Translations under genes and position numbers: made by a program | Source: Anthropogastromicrobium sp963652495 | Lineage (GTDB): Bacteria; Bacillota; Clostridia; Lachnospirales; Lachnospiraceae | NCBI GenBank assembly: GCA_963652495.1 | Contig: CAVJTU010000025.1 | Location: forward strand, 1-35,267 | Reading direction: 5' to 3' | Length of the DNA: 35,267 bases | Shown: positions 6,940 to 14,643 of the stretch, one piece after another | Layout of the letters: every line of letters begins with the position of its first letter | How positions within the stretch are numbered: position 1 is the stretch's first letter | The notes under the pieces: generated by a model | What the model saw: the letters and a program-made list of their open reading frames with translations, nothing else | Told to the model about the DNA's origin: nothing | The model's database searches: none

Positions 6940-9900
6940 GCATCAGAAATTTCAGGCTGATGCAGCAAAGGCCGTGGTGGATGTCTTTGCCGGACAGCCT
7001 TATTTGACGCCGTCCTACATGATGGACAGAGGCAATGGCTATTACCAGCAGTCACTGACCGATGAGGAGGATTTCACCGGTTGGAGCAACCATAAAATCG
7101 TGCCGGAGCTTTCTGATCGCATCATTCTGGAGAATTTACAAAAGGTACAGCGGACAAATCAGCTGAAGCCTTCTGATAAGCTGGAGGGCAGATATAATCT
7201 GACCATTGAGATGGAGACCGGTGTCGGCAAGACCTATACCTATATCAAGACCATGTATGAGCTGAACAAGCATTACGGCTGGAGCAAGTTCATAGTGGTT
7301 GTCCCGAGCATAGCCATCCGTGAGGGCGTATACAAGTCCTTTCAGGTAACGCAGGAGCACTTTGCCGAGGAGTACGGCAAGAAGGTACGCTTCTTCATCT
7401 ATAACTCTGCCCAGCTGACGGAGATTGACCGCTTTGCATCGGATAATTCCATTTGTGCGATGATTATCAACTCCCAGGCCTTCAATGCCAGAGGCAAAGA
7501 CGCACGACGTATCAGCATGAAGCTGGATGAGTTCCGTTCCCGTCGCCCGATTGACATCATTGCCAAGACGAATCCGATACTGATCATTGATGAGCCTCAG
7601 TCTGTGGAAGGTAAGCAGACCAAAGAGAATTTGAAGCAGTTCAATCCCCTGCTGACGCTGCGCTATTCCGCGACCCATAAGAGCGACAGCATTTACAACA
7701 TGGTTTACCGTCTGGATGCCATGGAGGCGTATAACAAGCGGCTGGTAAAGAAGATTGCCGTAAAGGGCATCTCGGAATCTGGCAGCACGGCTACGGAGAG
7801 TTTTATTTATCTGGAAAGCATCAACCTTTCCAAGGCTGCGCCTACGGCTACGATTCAGTTTGATGTAAAGGGCGCAAGCGGTATCCGCAAGATCACCCGT
7901 ACCGTATCCGAAGGATACAATCTCTACGATAACTCCGGACATCTGGAGGAGTATAAGCAGGGCTTTGTGGTATCTCGCATCGACGGGCGCGATGATTCCG
8001 TGGAATTTTTAAACGGCATCAAAATCTATGCCGGTGATGTGATCGGTAAGGTCAGTGAAGACCAGATGCGTCGTATTCAGATTCGTGAGACGATCTTGTC
8101 CCATATCCAGAGAGAACGTGAGCTGTTTTATAAGGGCATCAAGGTACTGTCCCTGTTCTTTATTGATGAGGTGGCAAAGTACCGCGTCTATGACGAAGCC
8201 GGACAGGCAACCGACGGCATTTATGCGCAGATGTTTGTGGAAGAGTATAATGACATCATAGGAAACATGCAGCTTAACGTAGGTGATGGTGACGGAGAAG
8301 CTGAGTATTTGAAGTATTTGCAGGCGATTCCTGCAGAGAAAACTCATGCCGGATACTTCTCCATCGACAAAAAGGGCAAGATGATTGACTCCAAGGTAGG
8401 ACGTAAGGAAACTACAACGGACGATGTGGATGCCTATGAACTGATTATGAAGAACAAGGAGCTGCTGCTGGATCGTGATCCGAAGCATTCTCCGGTTCGC
8501 TTTATCTTTTCTCACTCTGCCCTGCGGGAAGGCTGGGATAATCCGAATGTATTTCAAATCTGTACCTTAAAGCAGAGCAGCAGCGAGGTGCGAAAGCGTC
8601 AGGAAGTAGGTCGTGGCCTGCGCCTTTGCGTTAATCAGGACGGCGAGCGCATGGATACGAACGTGCTGGGCGAGGATGTACAGAATGTCAATGTGCTGAC
8701 TGTTATCGCCAGCGAAAGCTATGACAGCTTTGCCAAGGGCTTGCAGACAGAAATTGCCAAGGCCGTGGCTGACCGTCCTCGCGCTGTTACGGCAGAGCTG
8801 TTTGTCGGCAAGGTGATTAAGGATGATAAGGGCAATGAGCAGGTTGTAGATACAGATACGGCAAGAGCGATCCATTTTGATTTGATCGTCAATGGCTACA
8901 TCGACAAGAAAGGTATTCTCACCGATAAATACTATGCCGACAAGGCAAATTATGAGATTAAGATTGCAGAAGAAGTGGAGGATTCTGCTGCTTCTGTTAT
9001 TGAAATCATCGATACCATCTATGACGGCAAGTCCATGATGCCGGAAAATGCACGCAGCAACAACGTGGAGCTGCATGTGGACGAAAATAAGCTTGCTATG
9101 CCGGAATTTAAGGCGCTGTGGGCGAAGATCAATGCCAAATCCACTTATGTGGTTGACTTCGATACCGAGGAGCTGGTTCGCAAGGCTATTCAGTCGCTGG
9201 ATTGCAAGCTTCGTGTATCAAAAATCTTCTTCAAGGTGGAAACCGGAACCATGGAGAAAATCAAGTCCAAAGAAGAACTGGTATCCGGAGCTTCCTTCGT
9301 GAAGGAAGAATCTGCAAGCTATGGTCGTACAATAACTGCCAGCACCAACGTGAAATACGATCTGATCGGCAAGCTTGTTGAGGAAACGGAACTTACCCGC
9401 AAGGCGGTCATTCAGATTCTGAAGGGTATTCAGCCAAGTGTGTTCAATCAGTTCAAGGATAACCCGGAGGAATTCATCATCAAGGCGGCGGCTCTTATCA
9501 ATGATGAAAAGGCCACGGCGATTATCGAGCATATCACCTATGATGTGATGGATGACCATTATGGCACGGATGTCTTTACCGATCCGACCATCAAGGGACG
9601 CCTGGGTGTGAATGCCATGAAGGCGAAGAAGCATCTGTACGACCACATCGTATACGATTCCAGCAATGAACAAAAATTTGCAACAGAGCTGGATACCAAT
9701 ACCAATGTAGCTGTGTATGTGAAGCTTCCGGATGGATTCTATATCTCTACGCCGGTGGGACATTATAACCCGGACTGGGCGATTGCTTTCTACGAAGGCA
9801 CAGTAAAGCACATCTATTTCGTGGCAGAGACAAAGGGCTCCATGAATTCGATGCAGCTGCGCCTGATCGAGGAATCGAAGATCCACTGTGCCAGAGAACA

Positions 9901-9982
9901 TTTCAAGGCAATCAGCAACGGCGAGGTTGTTTATGATGTGGTGGACAACTACCAGAGCCTGTTGAATTTGGTGACAAAGTAG
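6923..9982 (+). CDS. res: Type III restriction enzyme Res subunit
   Basis: This 1019-residue helicase-nuclease normally assembles with Mod, translocates or slides on DNA and cuts unmodified DNA. Superfamily 2 motifs are present: Walker A METGVGKTYTY (GKT 102-104), motif II IIDEPQ (D223, E224), motif III-like RYSATHKS, and motifs V and VI HSALREGWDNPNV...RQEVGRGLRL. A C-terminal PD-(D/E)XK nuclease is seen in NPDWAIAF (D951) and VAETKG (E969, K971). The start ATG 6923 has GGAGG at 6910-6914; the frame is open to 6830, but that part overlaps yhcG and lacks a ribosome site. All motifs look intact, in contrast to its partner Mod. A terminator follows. Confidence 0.9.
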   Translation: MRLRFKHQKFQADAAKAVVDVFAGQPYLTPSYMMDRGNGYYQQSLTDEEDFTGWSNHKIVPELSDRIILENLQKVQRTNQLKPSDKLEGRYNLTIEMETGVGKTYTYIKTMYELNKHYGWSKFIVVVPSIAIREGVYKSFQVTQEHFAEEYGKKVRFFIYNSAQLTEIDRFASDNSICAMIINSQAFNARGKDARRISMKLDEFRSRRPIDIIAKTNPILIIDEPQSVEGKQTKENLKQFNPLLTLRYSATHKSDSIYNMVYRLDAMEAYNKRLVKKIAVKGISESGSTATESFIYLESINLSKAAPTATIQFDVKGASGIRKITRTVSEGYNLYDNSGHLEEYKQGFVVSRIDGRDDSVEFLNGIKIYAGDVIGKVSEDQMRRIQIRETILSHIQRERELFYKGIKVLSLFFIDEVAKYRVYDEAGQATDGIYAQMFVEEYNDIIGNMQLNVGDGDGEAEYLKYLQAIPAEKTHAGYFSIDKKGKMIDSKVGRKETTTDDVDAYELIMKNKELLLDRDPKHSPVRFIFSHSALREGWDNPNVFQICTLKQSSSEVRKRQEVGRGLRLCVNQDGERMDTNVLGEDVQNVNVLTVIASESYDSFAKGLQTEIAKAVADRPRAVTAELFVGKVIKDDKGNEQVVDTDTARAIHFDLIVNGYIDKKGILTDKYYADKANYEIKIAEEVEDSAASVIEIIDTIYDGKSMMPENARSNNVELHVDENKLAMPEFKALWAKINAKSTYVVDFDTEELVRKAIQSLDCKLRVSKIFFKVETGTMEKIKSKEELVSGASFVKEESASYGRTITASTNVKYDLIGKLVEETELTRKAVIQILKGIQPSVFNQFKDNPEEFIIKAAALINDEKATAIIEHITYDVMDDHYGTDVFTDPTIKGRLGVNAMKAKKHLYDHIVYDSSNEQKFATELDTNTNVAVYVKLPDGFYISTPVGHYNPDWAIAFYEGTVKHIYFVAETKGSMNSMQLRLIEESKIHCAREHFKAISNGEVVYDVVDNYQSLLNLVTK

Positions 9983-10055
9983 AAAGCGTTACATCCATTA
10001 TCAAAATTAACGATTGCTATCCGATGAAAACAATCAACAGACAGATATATTTGGC

Positions 10056-10105
10056 AATCTCCCAGCGATACTGTTCACAGAATGCTGGGGGATTTTGTAG
10101 TTTTG
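10056..10105 (+). terminator. Terminator after res
   Basis: An 11-bp stem with one T-G wobble pairs 10056-10066 with 10084-10094 and is followed by TTTGTAGTTTTG. The loop is 17 bases, so it is only of moderate strength. Confidence 0.55.
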
Positions 10106-10117
10106 CGAAAAAGGCAG

Positions 10118-10146
10118 TTGTCATATTCGCTTATTCGCGGTATAAT
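10118..10146 (+). promoter_or_regulatory. Promoter of asnS
   Basis: TTGTCA (10118-10123), a 17-bp spacer and a consensus TATAAT (10141-10146) form a strong sigma-A promoter. The leader to ATG 10216 is only about 60 bases, too short for a T-box, so amino-acid starvation control of the usual Firmicute type is not evident. Confidence 0.85.
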
Positions 10147-10215
10147 CGTAGATAATTATGTGCAGCGGTCTATAAGAAAAATCGCTGTCGAGATTTTTAT
10201 TTTAAGGAGGATATC

Positions 10216-11607
10216 ATGGAATTGATTACAGTCCGCGAAATTTTTGCGCAGCCGGACGCGTATATGGATAAGGAAGTGACAGTAGGAGGATGGATTCGCA
10301 GTATCCGTGATTCTAAGACATTTGGATTTGTCGTGCTGAGCGATGGAACCAGCTTTGAGCCGATTCAGATCGTATATCATGACACGATGGATAACTTTGC
10401 TGAGATTTCAAAGTGCAACGTAGGTACCGCTTTGATTATAAAAGGAACCTTGGTGGCGACTCCGCAGGCAAAGCAGCCATTTGAGATTCAGGCACAGACG
10501 GTTACTGTTGAAGGTGCATCGACACCGGATTACCCATTGCAGAAAAAGCGTCACAGCATGGAATATCTGCGCACCATTTCCCATCTGCGTCCGCGTACCA
10601 ACACCTTCCAGGCCGTTTTTCGCGTTCGTTCCCTGATCGCATTTGCGATTCACCAGTTCTTTCAGGAGAAGGGATTTGTCTATGTACACACGCCGCTGAT
10701 TACCGGAAGTGACTGCGAGGGTGCAGGCGAGATGTTCCAGGTAACTACCATGGATTTAAATAACATCCCGAAGACCGAGGACGGCAAGATTGATTATACG
10801 AAGGATTTCTTTGGCAAGCCAACTAACCTGACCGTAAGCGGACAGTTAAACGGCGAGACCTATGCAATGGCATTCAGAAACATCTATACCTTCGGACCGA
10901 CCTTCCGTGCAGAGAACTCCAACACTACACGTCATGCAGCGGAGTTCTGGATGATCGAGCCTGAGATGGCATTTGCAGATCTGAATGATGATATGAAGTT
11001 AGCAGAGGACATGCTCAAGTATGTCATTCGCTATGTATTAGAGAAGGCACCGAAGGAGATGGAGTTTTTCAATTCCTTCATCGACAAGGGGCTGTTAGAC
11101 CGATTAAATCATGTATTAAATTCTGAGTTTGGTCACGTTACCTACACAGAGGCAATCGAGCTGCTTGAGAAGCACAACGATAAATTTGATTATAAGGTAA
11201 GCTGGGGATGCGATTTGCAGACCGAGCATGAGCGCTATCTGACGGAAGAAATCTTTAAGCGTCCTGTATTTGTGACGGATTATCCGAAGGAGATCAAAGC
11301 ATTCTATATGAAGCAGAACGACGACGGAAAGACGGTTGCTGCTATGGATTGTCTTGTGCCGGGTATTGGTGAGATCATCGGAGGAAGCCAGAGAGAGGAT
11401 GATTATACAAAGCTGACAAGCCGTATGAAGGAGCTGGGCTTAAAGGAAGAGGATTATGGCTTCTATCTGGATCTGAGAAAGTACGGAAGCGCACGTCATG
11501 CCGGATTTGGTCTGGGATTTGAACGCTGCGTTATGTATCTGACCGGAATGGGCAACATCCGTGACGTCATTCCGTTCCCAAGAACTGTAAACAATTGTGA
11601 TATCTGA
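10216..11607 (+). CDS. asnS: Asparaginyl-tRNA synthetase
   Basis: This 463-residue class IIb synthetase attaches asparagine to tRNA-Asn in the cytoplasm. The N-terminal OB-fold anticodon-binding domain (residues 1-110) includes GGWIRSIRDSKTFGFVVLSDG. The catalytic domain shows motif 2 (FRAENSNTTRHAAEFWMIEPE) and motif 3 (GFGLGFERCVMYLTG), with the typical C-terminus PFPRTVNNCDI. The length is normal for bacterial AsnRS. The motif 2 reading TRHAAEFWMIEPE and the ending distinguish it from AspRS. The start ATG 10216 follows TAAGGAGGATATC, an ideal ribosome site. It is a monocistronic gene with its own promoter, and a structured repeat begins at its stop codon. Confidence 0.97.
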   Translation: MELITVREIFAQPDAYMDKEVTVGGWIRSIRDSKTFGFVVLSDGTSFEPIQIVYHDTMDNFAEISKCNVGTALIIKGTLVATPQAKQPFEIQAQTVTVEGASTPDYPLQKKRHSMEYLRTISHLRPRTNTFQAVFRVRSLIAFAIHQFFQEKGFVYVHTPLITGSDCEGAGEMFQVTTMDLNNIPKTEDGKIDYTKDFFGKPTNLTVSGQLNGETYAMAFRNIYTFGPTFRAENSNTTRHAAEFWMIEPEMAFADLNDDMKLAEDMLKYVIRYVLEKAPKEMEFFNSFIDKGLLDRLNHVLNSEFGHVTYTEAIELLEKHNDKFDYKVSWGCDLQTEHERYLTEEIFKRPVFVTDYPKEIKAFYMKQNDDGKTVAAMDCLVPGIGEIIGGSQREDDYTKLTSRMKELGLKEEDYGFYLDLRKYGSARHAGFGLGFERCVMYLTGMGNIRDVIPFPRTVNNCDI

Positions 11608-11778
11608 TGATACCAGGGAAAAAAGGTCAAAAAGCCGTCGTGCTTGCACGATGACGCTTTTGACCTTAGGATCCGCCCAAACATGAGGATGCAGCGGCTT
11701 CATTAGAAGCCAGCGAATCCGAATGTTTGCAGGATTGCGAGAGCTGTATAGCAGCGGAGCAATCCGTAGGGTATCATC
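11606..11778. repeat. Structured intergenic repeat, also a terminator for asnS
   Basis: The 173-bp region is bounded by the inverted repeat GATGATACC (11606-11614) and GGTATCATC (11770-11778). It holds a terminator-like stem, AAGGTCAAAAAGC against GCTTTTGACCTT (about 11625-11668), a GGCTTC/GAAGCC hairpin inside an AAACAT/ATGTTT dyad (about 11679-11728), and a GGATTGC/GCAATCC stem. Its first 27 bases (11610-11636) recur at 35213-35239 with 24 identities, so it belongs to a dispersed family. No flanking duplication is visible. Confidence 0.6.
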
Positions 11779-11800
11779 TATAAACAAGAGAGGAGACCGG

Positions 11801-12862
11801 ATGCGCTTTATACACATCGCAGATTTGCATCTGGGCAGCAGCCCTGAAGCAGAATTTTCCTGGGGAAAGAACCGGGCAGAGGAATTATGGGATTCACTTG
11901 CTGCAGTGATAGATGCGTGTAATGAAAAAAAAATTGACCTGCTTTTAATCGCAGGCGATCTCTTTGATCGTCCTCCCGTCTGGGCGGATCTTGACCGGGC
12001 GGCAAACCTGTTTGAGATGCTGACATCCACCGAGGTTGTTATGATTGCCGGAGCATCTGACTATATTACAGGTGACAGCCCATGGCTGACTTATCCATGG
12101 AAACCATGGGTGCATATGTTGTCGGACAAACATTGCATGAGCGTGCAGCTGGATGGTATCAGCACCTCTGTATTTGGATGCAGTTACTATGGCCCGACAG
12201 AGGTTAAGCCATATTTGGAGGATGCAATACCAGATAAGGAAAATGAGTACCAGATTCTGCTCGGCTACACAGGGGATGCAAATCATATGCCGGCAGATTT
12301 AGATGAGCTGTCAGAAAAAGGATTTGACTATCTTGCACTGGGTTTTGAGCATAATGCAAGACTGATGGAGAGCAAACGTATGGCCTATGCTGGTTCACTC
12401 GAACCATTGAGCGCAAAAGAAAATGAGAAGCACGGTTTTATCTTAGGTGAGATCAGGGAAGACGGTACAGCAATTAAGTTTATTCCGTTTGCATGCCGCG
12501 AGTATGTTAATCTTAAGGTGCGGCTGTCGAGTGATATTACAGAGGATGAGCTGTTGGAAAGACTTTTGGCGGCGATGAGGCAGTCTGGCAGTGAGAATAT
12601 TTTCACGATCAACCTTGAAGGCCGGTATAAGCCGGGGCAGCCATATGACACAGAACGCATTCTGGCACTTGGCAATGTAACAGCTGTAAACGACAGCACG
12701 ATACCGGATTACAATCTGGTGGAACTTTTGGGTGAGCATAAGGATGATATGATTGGAATGTATCTGGAAGAGTTTTTAAAAGAGAAGGCAGGCACGCGTG
12801 AGCAGAAAGCACTCTACTGTGGTCTGGAGGCTCTTTTAAATGCCGTGCAGAAGACTCGGTAA
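11801..12862 (+). CDS. YhaO/SbcD-like phosphoesterase with lost metal ligands
   Basis: This 353-residue protein has the calcineurin-like fold of the SbcD/Mre11/YhaO group. D8 and H10 (IADLHLG) and D53 (AGDLFD) are kept. The motif usually GNHD reads GASD (A85, S86, D87). The histidine of the usual LLAHGGD reads LLGYTGD (Y156). The usual GHxH reads GFEH (F182, H184). Four metal-binding or catalytic residues are thus replaced while the rest of the family pattern, such as FDYLALG and MAYAGSLEP, is preserved. Nuclease activity is therefore unlikely and a structural or DNA-binding role is inferred. The start ATG 11801 has GAGAGGAG upstream; the frame is open to 11723 but overlaps the repeat. It precedes its ATPase partner by 23 bp. 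Confidence 0.85.
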   Translation: MRFIHIADLHLGSSPEAEFSWGKNRAEELWDSLAAVIDACNEKKIDLLLIAGDLFDRPPVWADLDRAANLFEMLTSTEVVMIAGASDYITGDSPWLTYPWKPWVHMLSDKHCMSVQLDGISTSVFGCSYYGPTEVKPYLEDAIPDKENEYQILLGYTGDANHMPADLDELSEKGFDYLALGFEHNARLMESKRMAYAGSLEPLSAKENEKHGFILGEIREDGTAIKFIPFACREYVNLKVRLSSDITEDELLERLLAAMRQSGSENIFTINLEGRYKPGQPYDTERILALGNVTAVNDSTIPDYNLVELLGEHKDDMIGMYLEEFLKEKAGTREQKALYCGLEALLNAVQKTR

Positions 12863-12885
12863 TAGTCAGGGAAGTGGGGTAGCAG

Positions 12886-14568
12886 GTGAATATTATAAAA
12901 CTGGAATTGACGCATTTTGGAAAATTCCATTTAAAGACGATTACATTTACATCCGGCCTGAATATTGTTTATGGCAAAAACGAGGCTGGAAAATCCACGA
13001 TTCATACATTTGTACGAAGTATGCTGTTTGGCATTCCAGATACAGATAATGGGAATGAGTGCTATGAGCATTACCTTCCGTGGGAAACACCGCATGATTT
13101 CTGCGGTAAGATGTGGATAAAAAAGGATAACAAGATATATCGCATTGAGCGAAATTTTTTGCGGCCGCAGCCGACAGTTCGCGTGTTCGATGATGAGACA
13201 GGCGAGTCCCTTGTTCCTGCAAAGCAGAGGCTGCGTGAGCTTCTGAGCGGTCTTACAGAGACAAGTTATTTAAATACGATCTGTATCGAGCAGCTAAAGA
13301 GTGCGACAGATCCGCAGCTCGCAAAGGAACTTCAGGAGATGGCAGCAAATGCCAGCCAGAGCAAAAACATGAATATTGATGTGGACAGGGCAAGGCAGGA
13401 ACTTTTATTAAAGAAGCAAAATCTTGAGTCTCAGATTGCAGACGATGTGGATAATGCCCGTCAGAAGAATCATAAGATGCTGGACGAGTCTGGCAAACGC
13501 CTGAGTCGTTTGCAGCGCTCACGTTATATCCGGGAAAAACAAAGCAGCGATCTTCAGACACAGATTCAGACCGAACGCCATCAGGCAGAAGAAGAACTAA
13601 TGGCTTATGAGCGTGAACGCGATGAACTTTGCCGTCGCTACGAGTCTGATAAAAGGGCAAGTGAAGCTGCCGCTGGTGGTGCTAACATGGCAGCAAATGG
13701 CGGACATGGCTGGCTGGTGTGGCTGTTTCTTGCTATTTTCGCAGAAGTTTGTTCTGTTTACTGTTATCAAAACTTTGGCATGACCAATCGCAGAAATTTT
13801 TGGTTGATTACGATCGGCGCATGTGTGGCATTTGTGTGTATTGTTATCATGTTTGTGACCGCGAGGAAAAGCAGGGACAATAAGAAAAATGCAATGGCGG
13901 CAAAGAAATTATCGGATGAGTTAAAGGCAAAGTTGTCGCAAAGTCTGCAGGCATTTGAGGAATGCAAGACGAAGATGCCAACTGAGGCTGCAGAACGCTG
14001 TAAGCCGTTAGAGGAGCGGTATGAGAAGCTGCAAAGAGAGCTTTCTTATTTGGTTCATCAGCAAAATGAAGAAGAAAAAATTTTTCAGTCGCTTAAGGAG
14101 GAAGATCAGAAGTTAAAGGGTGCTGTCGCTGAAAATGTCCGACTGGCAGAGGAGATCGAGGCGGTTAATATGGCACTTAAGACAATGGTACATGTGTCCG
14201 CGCGCATCCGCACGACTTTTGGAAATCTGTTAAATAACGAGGCTTCCAAGCTTTTGTTTGATATTACGGATGGCAAGTATGAGAAGCTTGTCATCGGACA
14301 GGATATGAAGGTGAAGTTGTATGCCGATGAGCGCGAGATTGCGCTTGAAAGTGTGAGCCGCGGAACGATCGAGCAGATTTATCTTTGCATCCGCGTTGCG
14401 GCCGCAAAGCTTTTATGGCAGGACGAGCCGATGCCGTTTCTGTTTGATGATGTATTTGCATATTACGATGATGAGCGTCTCGCAGCAGCCATCGATATGC
14501 TGAAAAAGTGCGGTCATCAGGTAATTGTGTTCAGCTGTCACTCAAGAGAGGACAGCCTGTTAGGATAA
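12886..14568 (+). CDS. YhaN/SbcC-like ATPase with central membrane hairpin
   Basis: This 560-residue SMC/Rad50-like ATPase has Walker A GKNEAGKST near 30-39 in the N-terminal lobe. Long charged coiled coils occupy about 160-260 and 325-420. The C-terminal lobe has the signature ESVSRGTIEQIYLCIRVA and Walker B MPFLFDDVFAYYD. Two hydrophobic segments between the coils (GHGWLVWLFLAIFAEVCSVY and FWLITIGACVAFVCIVIMF) form a membrane hairpin where SMC proteins carry a hinge, as in YhaN-like proteins. It would form a complex with the preceding phosphoesterase at the membrane for DNA end processing or repair. The start is GTG 12886, the only one that preserves the IIKLELTHFGKF beginning; the ribosome site is weak. 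Short length suggests reduced coils. Confidence 0.85.
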   Translation: MNIIKLELTHFGKFHLKTITFTSGLNIVYGKNEAGKSTIHTFVRSMLFGIPDTDNGNECYEHYLPWETPHDFCGKMWIKKDNKIYRIERNFLRPQPTVRVFDDETGESLVPAKQRLRELLSGLTETSYLNTICIEQLKSATDPQLAKELQEMAANASQSKNMNIDVDRARQELLLKKQNLESQIADDVDNARQKNHKMLDESGKRLSRLQRSRYIREKQSSDLQTQIQTERHQAEEELMAYERERDELCRRYESDKRASEAAAGGANMAANGGHGWLVWLFLAIFAEVCSVYCYQNFGMTNRRNFWLITIGACVAFVCIVIMFVTARKSRDNKKNAMAAKKLSDELKAKLSQSLQAFEECKTKMPTEAAERCKPLEERYEKLQRELSYLVHQQNEEEKIFQSLKEEDQKLKGAVAENVRLAEEIEAVNMALKTMVHVSARIRTTFGNLLNNEASKLLFDITDGKYEKLVIGQDMKVKLYADEREIALESVSRGTIEQIYLCIRVAAAKLLWQDEPMPFLFDDVFAYYDDERLAAAIDMLKKCGHQVIVFSCHSREDSLLG

Positions 14569-14643
14569 GAAAAAAGACTGGTTCGCCTATAGTGCGAAGC
14601 CGTAGCTAAGCCGCGGGTGCAAGGCGGCAGAATGAGAGGAAAC

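Noticed and set aside
7136..9901. Several long minus-strand frames under the res gene
   Set aside because: They are shadows caused by codon bias of res, which has all helicase and nuclease motifs in the plus frame.
10147..10215. T-box riboswitch before asnS
   Set aside because: The leader is only about 60-70 bases after a clear promoter and has no T-box sequence or specifier hairpin.
12080..12111. Three CCATGG sites within about 30 bp in the phosphoesterase gene
   Set aside because: They arise from proline-tryptophan codons (PWLTYPWKPWV) and need no further explanation.
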